Origin: Ophioderma brevispina
Taxonomy: Eukaryota; Echinodermata; Ophiuroidea; Amphilepidida; Ophiodermatidae
Reading direction: 5' to 3'
Assembly (NCBI GenBank): GCA_023653785.1
Contig: JAMKCH010001722.1
Location: 26,197 to 90,196, forward strand
Length of the DNA: 64,000 nt
Numbering within the stretch: the first letter of the stretch is position 1; every line of letters begins with the position of its first letter. Positions 21,759-34,205 of this stretch are shown here, in pieces. The position numbers were made by a program, and so were the translations under genes. The notes below the pieces were generated by a model, which searched no databases, was not told the origin of the DNA, and worked only from the letters and a program-made list of their open reading frames with translations.

Positions 21759-23934
21759 CATGTTTAAAGAGGTAAGTTGGTGGGAAGAGTAACTGCAAAC
21801 TATAAGTTTTGACAGCAAAAGTGGATATCATGACCATGATGTTCGATGTGACAAAGTAGAAAGGCTGAAAGATTTATTCAGACAGGCACATAACACAAAA
21901 TCGAACAGAAACAGAACTTACACATCATACAATACATACGGGGTAGGAATAGGAGTAGAAGACAGAGGGAGGGGTCCAACACTGTTTATTCCTGCAAAGA
22001 AATAGTGCAGCCTAAGAAAGGTAGGAGAAGGAAGAAAAGATAGGCTCATCAGGGTTGATTCATCCTTAGTTCATCCATCTTCCAATATAGACAAAATGCG
22101 CGGCTATTCAATTAAAGAAATCCAAGTTAGTTGCTTTCTCCGTAATGAGATATTAACAAATTTCAATACCCGTATCAGTTACGGAGACGTTTTAATCTAT
22201 CGCTTTTAACTGAATGAATTTGGGGGGGGGGAGTCTAACAATTGAATAAATGTGGATAATGCCATCCGAACAGATTCTCCATCAACTTTTGGTGTTTATT
22301 CTGTCAATGGTGGGAGTCACAGGTCATCTAAGCTAAATAAGTAGAGGTGTGATGAGACGGTAACAAAGCAATGGAAGGAGCTTAATATCAACACTAGGTG
22401 TAACACTGAATGACAAAAGAGTTTCAAACAGAAAAAACTGAAAGAAAACAACAATAGTTAGTCCTATCCACAACTAATGGTCTCTTAAGTGTTATTGTAA
22501 TGGAATGAAATGTTTTCTGTATCAGTCCGTTAAAGTCAATGACCAAAATGTCTTGTTATTATCAGCAAGACACCGACAATAATTCCATACATAACCGGTT
22601 ACAGTTTCTGGTAAAGGATGATGATAAGTACGTAGTTAATTGCCATTCCTCTCCTAAATCAAACAGTTAAAATCCGCTAATTGTTTTCCCACTAATTTGA
22701 AGCACCGCGGTAGAAAATATTGTTGGATTATTGTTTTGAAAAGGAATCGGGGCGATTTTTAAGGGTCAGAGAAGTAATATTGCTTGTGTAAAACCGGAAT
22801 TATGAAAATGCCAACATGTGATCGTTATGGTAGTTTAATGCCAGAAAAAACAAAACAGAGTTATTGTTTTACTTACAAGGCATAACCCAACAACAGTTTT
22901 AAGAGGGATCCCGTGTCACCACCCCGTTTCTTAGTATCTGTGTCTTTCTCCAACATGTCTAAAAGGATCGACTCGGTTGCTGGTAGAGTCAGTGCAAAAG
23001 GGAACAAGTGTAACTTAAGAAAAATGACTTGAGGGGTAGAGGACGGAAAGAGAGGAAGGACCATGTGAGAAGTGTACTGAGGCAAACAGGAACTTCTTGA
23101 GACATTAGGATGAACACATTGACACAAAATCTGCTACTTGCAGCGCTACAACAGGAAAGTGAATAAGAGAAGCGTACATGTACTAACAGTGGGGCGACAG
23201 CAAAAACGCCTATTTTCGGGAAGGTAAAGAAATTGCTCATTATTATTTGTTTATACGTGGATTTCTATTGCGTGCAAATGAACTGACACTATATACAAGG
23301 TGTTAGTTGATGGCTTTTTTTTCTTTATATGTTTTTTTGGTTGTCCGATGGAGATTTAGAAACTTGGGAATAAAGTCGGCTAAAACCAATCTGATAATGT
23401 TCTATATATATAAATGAGGTAGGGGGCAATGACATCAAAACTATTGACAGTCTTTAATATAAGGAGAAGGATAAAAATGTAGTACAGATGATATTTTCTA
23501 AAGCTATTGTTAAGCAATTCTTATTTTGAACATGTTAACAATTTTCTCAGAAAACATAGAACTCTCCATTTAAAAGTACAGTACGTTTTCTTTATATTCC
23601 ATCAATAGGCTGAATATTGCAGTGTCAAAGAAGAGAGAGAAAGATATTTAAAACCAATTTTTGAAATTTAAAGACTCAAGAATGAAATAAGTCAGAAAGA
23701 TTAAGTGCATGCACTATTCAAAATTGCAGTAAGTAGTATAATAAATAACAAATATCAGATATATGAATAGTTGTACAGTTACCCCTTAACATAAACATTC
23801 GCTTGTTAGTCACAATTTCTGCAATTTAAAACAGTAGATGTAGGGTAATTTATTTGTTGCTTTAATGAACTACATGAAAAATCCATTTGTTATTACAGAA
23901 TAATGGCAAGCTATTGGACACATAAGAAACATAA
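21759..23934. other. Intergenic, nothing recognised
   Basis: Long stretch without genes. It includes a G10 run near 22222. Overlapping frames at 22873-23240 (-) are short and lack domains. Confidence 0.5.
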
Positions 23935-24102
23935 GGAAGAGAGAGACAGCGATCGAGAGAGAGAGAGGGGGAGAGCGTGAGAGAAGAAAAGAGATAGGGA
24001 GGGAGATAGGGATAGAGAGAGAGAGGGGCCTCGCTCTCTCTCCCTCCCCTCTCCCTCCTTCCCTGTCTTTTCCTTTCTTTCTTTCTTTCCTTTCTTTCAG
24101 TA
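23935..24102. repeat. Purine tract switching to pyrimidine tract
   Basis: A (GA)-rich run to about 24027 is followed immediately by a (CT)-rich run to 24100, meeting at GAGGGGCCTCGCTC. The two halves are roughly self-complementary and could form a cruciform or triplex. The 128-codon minus frame 23862-24248 is produced by this tract. Confidence 0.9.
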
Positions 24103-24890
24103 AGCATCGTGTTTAGAAATGTAGAGCCTATGCCCCCAGAGATAAGGGGTGAGTGAAACAGGAGCCAGTTCCTCTTACAATAACTACCGATTCCAAGATT
24201 GATATGCCATTTAAGCTTACAAGAAACACTAATTTTCAAATTTGGCAATCTAGAGGCAAACCCTCTTCCTAGGGGTTATGGGGGGGGGGTATAACACAAC
24301 GAGGTAACTATATACCAATATTCCATTTATCTTGGACTCTTATATCATATACTTGAAATTGTCATACAGCATAATGTAATTCATGTTAGATATTTGAAAT
24401 TAGTTTCAAGATTTAAAAAAAAATCCTTAAAATCGTTTACTTTTTGTAATTATGTTTTTATTCTCCCGTAACAAGACTAATTGCGTTACATGAACTTGGG
24501 CCAGCATAGTCAGTCCCCTAAGCAGCATACATAAACGACTAACATTACAAGCCGTATTGAAATACTTAGTCACATTACATGCTCCCTTTTGTCCCAAGTG
24601 CATTTTTGAAACAATTAAAGATGAACATATCTCTGAAATTAGGAGTGCTTTAACGACTTGTAGTCTACTGTCAGTGTAGTTAAGCCTCAGAGCAAGTAAA
24701 CAAGGAGCGCTTGATCATATCTTCGACGTCTGAGGTTCCTCTTTCCCGTATTACTACTAGCTCTATATATTCCCATTAGAGCTACCGCATCAAATACTGA
24801 TATTTTGTTATATTGTACTCAGCGTCACTTCTGTGTGATCGCTAATGAGGTTTGATAGTTTTTCTTTATCGCGATGTAGTTTTGAAAGGA
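24103..24890. other. Intergenic, nothing recognised
   Basis: Contains a G10 run near 24280 and otherwise unremarkable A+T-rich sequence. Confidence 0.5.
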
Positions 24891-25210
24891 AACAAATTAC
24901 TTAGCCAATTGAATTAGGAGCATGGTGTACGACACAGACATAGACACACGCGCTGCGGGTTTAGGGAAGTAGGTTTACTATCGTTGACAACGTTTGATGT
25001 TTTGGCATTGACAATACGATAAGCATTGATTTGGCTAGCTTGCCGCGTCCTTACTAGAAATTGGCATTGTTTATATGATCTCTAATAGAGATGAAATTGG
25101 ACAATTGAATGACAAATTAATTGTACCCGACCTGAATTCCGAATTAACTCAAGTCGAAGAGATTAGCTTTTGGATTAATCCCTACTTACACCTACTTAGT
25201 TCCAATGAAC
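24891..25210. promoter_or_regulatory. Candidate regulatory block with homeodomain sites
   Basis: The block contains GGATTAATCC at 25172-25181, a palindrome of two TAATCC sites bound by K50 homeodomains (OTX, Goosecoid, Pitx). A nearby GATTAG (25161-25166) and an A+T homeodomain-type ACAAATTAATTG near 25108 also occur. Composition is more complex than the flanks and there is no coding frame. Regulatory function is inference. Confidence 0.25.
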
Positions 25211-26141
25211 AAAGGCCCGATACCAAGAGTTGATGTTTGCGTTTCTCTATAAGTTTTAATAATTATAAAGAAGTTTAAATTCTATAAAGAAAGAACCAAA
25301 ACAAAACAAAAAAAAAACCCAACACACAAACAAAACCTCACCATAATCAAAACAATACACAACAAAGTGTTTGGAAATCTAACAAACAGTAATAAATTCC
25401 CAAAAATTAAAAAACCTCTTATTTTTATAAGGTAAAAACAAACACACAAATTCAGTAATCGAGAAGTAACGTTACATCTACCACACTAATCAATTGCATA
25501 TATCCGGGTTCAAAATCGATAACCCCGTCTTTGTTATCATGGTTATAATTGTTAAGAGCTGCATGCATTGGGCGAGTGCATAACTGATCAATCAATGGCT
25601 ATTGGAATTTGTTTTCTTCTGGAAGAATTTCTCCTAAAATGTTATTACAAAATCAGTGTTACATGTTGGTTTATTTCGTAGGTTCCCGTTAGGGCTTAAA
25701 CCCGCATTCAGTTGGTCCAATCGTTTTAAGGATATGTATTATGTGTCCTAGTTCTTTGAACATGTAGAGTGAATGATATGTAGCAGCCTAGCCATAATTG
25801 CATGCAACCAATACTTTTGTCAACGGTAATTACATGCTTACTGGCAGCTGTTATATATTATGTAACGGCTCCTCTCTTTCAAAAAAAAAAGTTGACGATG
25901 TCCAGTTATTGTGCTGCCTTATACCATAGGTACAAAATATGGGTATTATATATTCATCTCAGGTATTATGGGCAATGCTTCTTTGTTCCAAGTACATGCA
26001 TTTGAATTCCTGGCATCCAGATTCCAGAAGACCCAGTAACAAGTGTTTTCAGCATTTTGGGGATGTTTGCGCTATTTTTCTCTCAAAAACGATTCGGAAA
26101 GTCTTATATGAATAGTACAGGAAACCTCCTGAACGTACGTA
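25211..26141. other. Intergenic, nothing recognised
   Basis: Includes an A/C-rich stretch at 25295-25380. The open frame at 25802-26005 is chance length. Confidence 0.5.
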
Positions 26142-26474
26142 CACTGTTAAAAAAATTTCCGTAAATTTACGGAAATTTCTGGCAGCAGTATTTCCAGACA
26201 TTTTTAGGGTAAATTTACAGAAATTTCTGTCAATTAACGGAAATTTAACAGTAATTTTACAGAAATTTGTCTCATATTATGGAAAAAATGTGTATTTTAA
26301 CAGAATTTTCCGTAATTTAAAATTACGGAACCAAAAAAAAAAAGTCCGGAAATATTGCTGCCAGAAATTTTTGAAATATTTCCGTAAATTAACATTTTTT
26401 ATCTTTTTGTTTTTTATTTTTATTGTTTTTGTAAAACAGATTTGCCGTAAATTTACAGAAAATCAGTAACAGTG
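26142..26474. mobile_element. CACTGTTA-ended MITE
   Basis: CACTGTTAAAAAAATTTCCG at the left and the complement of ...CAGTAACAGTG at the right form the termini. Subterminal blocks are also inverted (GGAAATTTCTGGCAGCAGTA near 26178 against the complement near 26340-26370). Several TTACGGAAAT palindromes lie inside. It is 333 bp and non-coding. CACTG termini suggest the CMC group. I could not confirm a target-site duplication. Confidence 0.7.
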
Positions 26475-26846
26475 ACGGCGGCATAAAACGTTGGTATGAT
26501 ATTTTTCACCATCCAACTTGTTCGCCAAACTAGGAAATCTTTAAGTATTGTACATGTTTTGCGAAATAATAATAACGTCGATATTAAGGCGCATTCTTAG
26601 ACATCAAGGGGGTATGGAAGTTAAAAAATCTTAGCCCAATAGTGACAGTCGTCAGTGACAGTCGTGTGAGTGCAATAAAGTAGTAACTGACATTTTGGGT
26701 AAAATTGAGTTTTTGCTTGATTTTGGAAATGCACAGAGATTTTTAGCTGGCTACTAGTGCAAGTTCTTAACATCAGAGTGAAAACTTTTTTCTTAGACAA
26801 GAAGACATTAAACTTATGAAGCACCGAATGACATATATGCAGATAC
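26475..26846. other. Spacer
   Basis: Nothing recognised. The minus frame 26621-26824 is chance length. Confidence 0.5.
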
Positions 26847-26864
26847 GACTTATATATATATATC

Positions 26865-26900
<36 letters not shown>

Positions 26901-26985
26901 ATATATATATATCTATATATATATATATATATATATCTATATATATATATATCTATATATATATATATCTATATATATATATATT
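26847..26985. repeat. (TA)n microsatellite with interspersed CT
   Basis: About 135 bp of alternating TA with regularly spaced ATCTATATA interruptions. It produces the isoleucine/tyrosine-only part of the frame at 26816-27043. Confidence 0.95.
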
Positions 26986-26988
26986 CGA

Positions 26989-27350
26989 GGAGAGTATTCA
27001 TAGAGTTACACAACACACCCACTCGTCAGACCTCCATTTATAGTTCTTAATCGCTCGATGAGTTTGAAAGTGTCGACTTATTATGTACAAGGCACAAACT
27101 TGAACATTCACCACCCCCACCATGCCCACGCAAACGTGAGAGACGTGCGGCTAGACTATTGTAGCGCGTGTGAAAGTCAAAATAGCTCACATACACAGAG
27201 ACACAGACAAATAGATACGGACATACACAGAAGGACACATACACATAATGCACCCAGACACACGCGTCCCACACATCCAAACACACACATATACTCTCCC
27301 ACACAAAACAAGTACACATCCAAAGAATCTTGGATACACTTGCATGACTT
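26989..27350 (+). repeat. Dispersed repeat, copy 1
   Basis: Direct match to 41372-41685: both begin AGAGTATTCATAGAGTTACA, share GAAAGTGTCGACT near the first third, and end with ACACATCCAAAGAATCTT-like sequence. Copy 1 has expanded CA-rich sequence in the middle (27180-27300). No terminal inverted repeats, tRNA boxes or coding frames are visible, so the class is unknown. Confidence 0.75.
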
Positions 27351-27439
27351 GTGTGTGTGTTCGTGAACTGACAAACACAGAAGGACACATCGACGCACAA
27401 TGCTATTTGTAGTGTCGAAATGAAATACTGATGACTTTA

Positions 27440-27860
27440 AAATCAAGGGAAATCTTGACATTCAAGATATTATGTGTTTAAGTTATCGCATATGACGAAA
27501 GTCTAGAATGTAAACCAATAGGTTTACATTCATGATATGTGTTTCACATATGTCGAGAATCTTGTATATAAACCAACAGATTTACACCCGGGATTTACAT
27601 TCAAGATATTACGTGTTTAATTTATCAGATATGTCGAAAATCTTTAATATAAATCTATTGGTTTACATTGAAGATACTATGTGTTTAAGTTATCACATGT
27701 CGAAGTTGATGTAAACCAATAGGTTTACATTAAAATGTAAACCGATAGGTTTACATTCAAGTATATGTTATATCAGATACGTACAAAGTCTTGAACATAC
27801 ACTAATAGGTTTATTTTCAAGATACTATATGTTTAAGTTATCACATATCTAAAAGGAATA
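27440..27860. repeat. Degenerate tandem array with palindromic core
   Basis: Imperfect units of roughly 70-90 bp share GATATTATGTGTTTAAGTTATC-like and ATGTCGAAAATCTT-like blocks and the near-palindrome ATGTAAACCAATAGGTTTAC(AT). The best palindromes are at 27508-27529, 27709-27730 and 27735-27756, with weaker ones near 27570, 27650 and 27796. No coding frame is supported. Confidence 0.75.
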
Positions 27861-28029
27861 TTCTTGAGGTATTTGAAAAATACGATTATCATAGACATAG
27901 TTTTATCTTTTACAAAACAGTGATAATTTGACAAAATACAATATGAACAGTAAGACCGACCTTTGTAAATTGCTTCGCCTTCCCGGTCCCACACTCAAAC
28001 ATGAAAATACAAAGAAATATTCAATGAAT

Positions 28030-28540
28030 GCATATAAGGGCATAAGAGCAGATACATGTGAAACTTAGAGGCACCAGCGTAATTACGTCATTACTATCGA
28101 CAATAATTATACGAAATTGAATTGATAAAAACCTTGCCAAATTATCGACATTTTTGGCGAGAGAAATATGCCGCCTACCTTTTGCTAAATTTCACGATAG
28201 TTCAAGGGGATTTTAGCGCTCAAACATACAGAAAATTTATTTGTTGCTGCAAGGGACTCAATTACATTATTCCAACTATTTCTTAAATAAAAGCTGTAAG
28301 TGTGAAAGTTGAATTTGACAAAGACAAACAAACAACTAGATAAAACATTAAAAAGCAACATAATTTTGGCGGGAAAAATGAGACATTTGTGAATCATGCC
28401 GTCTGCCGCATGTTGAATTTCACGACATCACAGGCAATGCAGCAGAGGCGTTAGAAAAGATACATTTGCAATCGGGAGGTACCAGCATAATTACGTTATA
28501 AATATTAGCTATTACTAGAAAGATTGAATTGGTAAACACA
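28030..28540. repeat. Diverged local duplication
   Basis: The block at 28050-28128 (containing GGCACCAGCGTAATTACGT) recurs at 28455-28537 as GGTACCAGCATAATTACGT. A second block near 28150-28200 (TTTTGGCGAGAGAAATATG) recurs near 28363-28430. The order of the two blocks is reversed between copies, so this is a rearranged old duplication. Confidence 0.5.
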
Positions 28541-29835
28541 GAGGAGACAAACATGTAAAAGTAGAGAAAATTGGTTCGATATTCAGACTGAAGCATGGCA
28601 AGTTTGCGGCTGTTGTATTGATTGGTAAAATGGATAGGAGCTCTGCATCGGGAAGGAAAACGGTCTCAAGACTGATAGAAGAATTCACAAGGGAACGAGG
28701 AGCCATGTTGTAGTGCACAGAAACAAAGCAGGCAGCAATAAGAGACTGCATCTAACATGGGCAATGAGAAAATGAAAAAAGAAATGGGGATGCGAGATTT
28801 AAAGAGGATTGTGGATGCACTCATGCGAATGCAGGTGTATTGGAATTTTGCGGCTGGGCCTGAAGAGCTTTTTGTGGTACTCCGGTCGTGTGTACGGTCT
28901 GTCATTTATTACAGGCCTTCTAATCAATGTTAATGCCAATGACTACATAGCCCGTTGAATGGTGCTGGAAATTACAGAATGTACGGATGACTGGACCAAT
29001 AAATGAAATCAATAGCATCGGGGTATATGGCTTGGATGAGCTAAATAGCGTTAAGCTTTTAGTCAGATATTTTTGCATGCTTATTATCACCCGCGACGTT
29101 TTGCGGGTGCGGGTCCCCCCGGAAGTCCGAGTCTGTATTCCCTCTTCGCCCCAGTGAACGTACATTATCGACATCAATAGAACGCCTTACTTCACCTTTC
29201 TCCGCGGCTGAAACGGCGTGGAGTTAAAGACAACTTTACCGCCCGAGGGCATTAGGGGAGAGTTCCGAGTTTAGTTCCCAATTTATTGGAGAATCGATAG
29301 TAAGATCTTGATGCAAGATAGGAATCTAAAAACATGATTCAGAAGACACGCGTACATGTTTGTCTATTATGTATGTGTATAGCGCATCGGATGTCCAGGG
29401 AGCGACTATTGGCTTACTAGGGGACCACGGGGCATTTACTGATGGGTATGGTGCGGCCAAAGATCCAAGTTAATGCAATGCCATACATTAAACACAAAAC
29501 TGGGGCTATTATTCTAACAGAAGATACGTTAACTTTATTAAAGCGTTGTAAATTATACATCATGAGGGTAGATGTTGCGTTAAGTGAAGGTCGCGGAACC
29601 ATGATAGATGATGCGTCTGTATCCGAAGTACGCTTTTAGACGATCTATTTTACTGATGCCCGGGTTGGTGCCAATTGACACATTAAAGAGAAATGTATCG
29701 AGTAGGAGTAATCATGGAATACCGTGCACATTAATACAAATTTGTATTATGTCAAGCTTGGTTATAGATGTTTGAAAAGAAATCTAGTAAAACATATACT
29801 GGTGAGAGATGTACAAAATGTATGCACAGAAAGAG
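28541..29835. other. Intergenic, nothing recognised
   Basis: Several short frames on both strands (for example 29417-29602 minus, 29442-29639 plus) overlap and show no domains. A G+C-richer patch at 29090-29260 is noted. Confidence 0.5.
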
Positions 29836-29995
29836 GGAAAGAGGGAAGGGAAAAGAGAGGAGAGTGAGAGAGGGAAATGGGATGGAAAGGAGCAGGGAGA
29901 TGAAGAGAGAAGAGGAGAAAGATAGAGGAGAGAAAGAAAGGAGAAAGAGGGAAAGGAGGAGGAGGAGGAAAGAGAGAGAGAGAGAGAGGATGGCT
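29836..29995 (+). repeat. (GA)-rich purine tract
   Basis: Imperfect GAGA/GGAA tract on the plus strand. It yields arginine/glutamate-rich and, on the other strand, serine/leucine-rich artefact frames. Confidence 0.9.
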
Positions 29996-31002
29996 AGAAA
30001 ATGCATTGAATAAAAGAAATATTTTCTAAATCGCTAATTACCATACCCAAATCGTAACTCAAAAATATCAGCAAATATACCTGTTAAGCACTAGATTTTT
30101 CATACCTCAACCCTAGCATTCAAACATGAACTAAGTTTTATAATGCCTTGCCGCTTTTGGACTGCAACCGCCACGCTTATAACAGTATAGCGCCCTCGTT
30201 TGAATTGACAGCATTAGTTGTGCTTTCTGCCATTGTTTGCGAGGCAGCTAGCACTTGACTTTTGTTAATCGTTACGGTTATTCTAATAATAACTGTAGGG
30301 AAACATTTTGCATGTGGTTAATGTGTCAAAATAATTATGTCAATTTCGAATTTATTATAATAATGGCTGACACATTGACACTCAAGCTACTCCGTATGTT
30401 ATTGCTTTTTTGCACATTTATTTGGTTTGGCTATTGTGACTGGTATATTGAGTGCTACACATAAAGTGCATGCAATAATAGTAAAAAATTGACAATACAC
30501 AGGATAACATTAATTTTCACATTTCAAAATCACTATTTTATTAATTTTCTTAGACATACCAAAACTTAGTTTTAGTTATGGAACATGCATTGCGGAGTAT
30601 TAACTTTATTATATTTACCTCGATTCATTTACACAGTCAGTGAACTACCCAGCTATGTAACCGAGAGCGTATCGCCTTAAATTAATCTAATTACTTCAAT
30701 AAAGATATGCAAAGTATTGGTATACTTTATTAAGTATAGGGAAAAGTTAATATTAGTCGAGTGAGGAAAACTGCCTCGGCAAGACAGGTGTACGGAGTGA
30801 GCAGTGTAAGGGGCAGATTTAGACCCATCGCGGCACCGACCTCTTGTGTACGGGGAAACAACATGCATCTTCATAGTTTGCTCTCCTTGTACTAATTATA
30901 TTGTGTGCATGAGAAAACGGTTATCTTTTGTGATATAAAAAATGCTCCGAATATCAAATAATATCAATAAAATCAGTATCAAGGAAAGCCTTCAACGAAT
31001 AT
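29996..31002. other. Intergenic, nothing recognised
   Basis: No gene or repeat supported. The 69-codon frame at 30255-30464 has no domain. Confidence 0.5.
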
Positions 31003-31400
31003 TATTATTTAATATTATTATTAATTGTCTTCTTTAGCCTGGGTTGAGGGACACTACTTTCCAATGTTGCCCAGGTTTCCGGGACGGCTTGGGACAGCCA
31101 GGTGTTTACACTCTTATCGAAACTTGGTGCGATTTACATCTACAGACTTTATTCTCCATGCATCGAGGGACCAACAGTTTAACGTTCCCTCCGAAAGACG
31201 GGATATTCTCCTGGTTCGTTTGCCCATGTTCAAATGAGCAACGAGGAGAGCGGAATTCTAGTTTTAATCACTAGTTCTTAACAAATCAAATTCATAATTT
31301 AGTACCTGATTAAATCCCTGCAAGTGATGCGGCCCATCCGGACTTGAACCAGGGCCTTTCAATAGCTTCCATAGCTTCGTCCCCCGATTTGCCTAAAATT
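31003..31400 (-). mobile_element. tRNA-derived SINE, copy B
   Basis: On the minus strand the tRNA-like head contains GGTTCAAGTCCGG (complement near 31338-31350), a box-B match. The body carries GGAGGGAACGTTAAACTG (complement within 31167-31202), the same core as copy A at 14328-14362, and ACACCTGGCTGTCCCAAGCC near 31095. The 3' end runs into an AATAATATT tail at 31003-31030, typical of SINE tails. Its box A is poorly preserved. The shared head, core and tail order with copy A supports one family. Confidence 0.75.
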
Positions 31401-32085
31401 GAGATTTTTTATGTCGGTCTGAACTGTTGTTGGCCTACGTATGGTATGTGTTCCCAATCTTATGCAGATTAGATAGCCTCTGCGAAATATTAGAAATTGT
31501 GTAATTTATATTGTAAAATGACAGAAATTGTAAAATAAGCTTGTTTTCCAAGATATCTTGAATCATAAAGAAGGATGATAAGATCAGGAAATGCACTTTT
31601 ATGAGTTAGATGTATACTAAATAACATTGTAAGCTGTGTGCATTCTGCATAATTCTCGAGCAAGATGTAATTTTTCAAATCAAACAAACATAATAAGATT
31701 TTCTCCAGAGTAAATGAATGGCCATCTACTTAAATTAAAGAATAAGATTGCACTCATACAATAATGAACTCATCTTCAGCACTAGCCTCGCGTACAGTAC
31801 GCGTAACACGCGTATTTGTTCATCGTCGCAACGATAAAGCTGACACAACCTTATCAGCAATCATTAATGATCATGAGATTAAAATGATGTCAATTTAAAT
31901 GGTCAATAATTTATTAGCAATGTGATGTAGCAAGAGCAAACATAGCATCATGTAGAATGCGTATGCAAGGCGAAACATATTGTTGCTCAGATAAATAACA
32001 TTTTAGGGTTTAGGGTTGTTACAGAAAAGAAGTACATATTATTAATATTTTTACCGAATTATCTTACTTAATTTAGGTAAAAATT
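31401..32085. other. Intergenic, nothing recognised
   Basis: A+T-rich sequence. Two TTTAGGG words near 32005 resemble plant-type telomere repeats but are too few to mean anything. Confidence 0.5.
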
Positions 32086-32086
32086 T

Positions 32087-32240
32087 TTATTATGATGTCC
32101 TCTGCTTACTCAACATGTGTAATTTTACATAACATTTTAATAAACATTTTTTTCTGTTTGCTGACAGAAAATGTTTATTATGATATTCTCTGCTTACTCA
32201 ACATGTGTAATTTTACATAACATTTTTCTGTCAGCAAACA
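32087..32240. repeat. Local direct and inverted duplication
   Basis: About 52 bp containing CTCTGCTTACTCAACATGTG occur at 32087-32138 and 32174-32226. Between and after them GTTTGCTGACAGAAAA and its complement form an inverted pair. It is probably a local rearrangement or a small unrecognised element. Confidence 0.75.
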
Positions 32241-34009
32241 CAAATATTCAAAAAATTCTATTGTAATAATGTAATTTATCAATAACTAAGGTAATTTTTG
32301 ACTTGGCTATGTCATGTTCTTTCCACGTCTTTTGATGTGTTCTATAAGCTACGACAACATAATAGTTGCACACTGTTTGACTGTACTTTAAGTACAAAAG
32401 ATGAGACAGGGTGTGTCACACAGGTCGTTTACCGCCACTTCCTGTCACAAAATGGAAATGAGGAAATTTCTTCGCTCAATTGGGGGTTTATCTTATCCTA
32501 TGCTCTCATTCCAGTTCTGTAGAAGGATGCGGCAATTGTTCGCCATATACTGGCCTCGCTTTCTTGAGGATTGTTAAGGGAATTCTTCATCGAACATACC
32601 ATGGCTTAGCCATATCGAATGTTATGGTCCATAACTGATCATCATATCGATGCTTTTGCCTTTGAACTTTTAATAGTACACACGGGACAAGTCGTTCAGA
32701 ATTATAAACACAAGATGGCGAGGACAATAATTAATAACGTGGTTAACACAATAGTACTTGAGCTTAATGATAGCATGGTAGTATATTAAGTGCCTACCGA
32801 GATGGGGGTTTCGTTTCATTATAGGTGGCACACCAAAAAATATCAAACAAAGAAGTTATGATGGACTTGCCAAGCATAATTAAGCTTCTTAGTTCCAACT
32901 TTTAATGTTTACTCGCAGGGAGTTGTGAAACACTGTCATTTCGCATCAGGAGCTGATCAGTAGAGGTAAAGTCAAAGAGACCATTAACAAGTCAATTGGG
33001 AGCCGGTTGATATTAAGAGAATTAAAGTGTCGGGATATAATAAAATAGTGCACAAGGAAATAATTATTCAAAATTTCACGCTATAGGTTTAAGTGGCTTT
33101 ACGTTAAAACTGAGCAAACCGCAATTTTATTTTTGAATAAGTAAATCGATAGTCATCAATGCATATTTTCATTATTAGAATGTATTCGGCATGGCCCTAT
33201 TAATGACAGTCATTATAGTGCGAAAATGGCATCATATAACGAGCGTATGTGGGGGGACCTCACAATACATATCGCTTTCAGTGGACCGTCGCCATTTTAA
33301 TGGTCGGAATACAAGCTTGAAAAAATAAACATCAAACTATGAATGGCTTGCTTTTGTAATAATAATAATACAAAAAAAATGGATTCTGTGCGTTAATTAG
33401 ATAGTTATAATAGTTATTCTGAAATAATTGGAGTCATAAAAACGTTTTTTTTTCTACTGAGAAACCGAGATAAATATACCACTCGAATCTATGCACCAAG
33501 GAAGACGCATGGAAGAAATTTATTTTACAAAACTGTAGGGATATGCAAAATGTTATGCACATGTTTTAAAAAGGTTATAACAGGTCATTGTTTGCTTTTG
33601 CAGAACTGGAAGTTTTTGTGGATTAAAGGCAATAGATAGTTTAATGCAGTTTTTGTGAAAGATGTTGTTTCTTCTGAAGACACAATGTACCTTAGTCAAA
33701 ATTTTTGTGAAAGTTTATTTTAAAAGAATTCACAATTGTAAGGAAGTCTGGACATAAAAACAAATCAATTTTTTTTATTATGCTTTTAGTGAAGCATTAA
33801 TTCTAAAAAGCAACTTTATTCATAGCCAAAAATCTGAATTAAACAAAAATTTACAAGTTTTTAAAAAAAAAAAGGGGAAATTTTGAGTTGTGCCAAGTAT
33901 AAAGAATAGTTTTTTAAGATGTTGGAGAAGCTCAGTTTAATTCAAAACAAAAGCAACCAAATTTGCAGTACCAGCAGTCTTTGAGAACTTGTTTCTTTAT
34001 GTAGAAAGA
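32241..34009. other. Intergenic, nothing recognised
   Basis: No supported gene. The 74-codon frame at 32298-32522 has no recognisable domain. Confidence 0.5.
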
Positions 34010-34050
34010 GCAAGAGAGTGGGAAGAGGAGAGAGTTAAGAGAGCGAAATA

Positions 34051-34086
<36 letters not shown>

Positions 34087-34205
34087 TTGATAGGAGAAAG
34101 AGAGGCCAAAGAGAGAGAGAGAGAGAGAGAGAGCGTTGATAGGAGAAAGAGAGGCCAAAGAGAGAGAGAGAGAGAGGGAGAGAAAAAAGTACGAGTCGGA
34201 GGGAG
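34010..34205 (+). repeat. (GA)n tract with a 49-bp repeated unit
   Basis: Long GA runs are interrupted by CGTTGATAGGAGAAAGAGAG at 34085 and again 49 bp later. The remainder is GA dinucleotide. Leucine/serine-rich minus-strand frames here are artefacts. Confidence 0.9.

Noticed and set aside
27047..27461. Cysteine/valine-rich frames of 94-117 codons
   Set aside because: They come from CA-rich sequence inside the dispersed repeat.
32003..32020. Telomere-like TTTAGGG repeats
   Set aside because: Only two copies, with no array.
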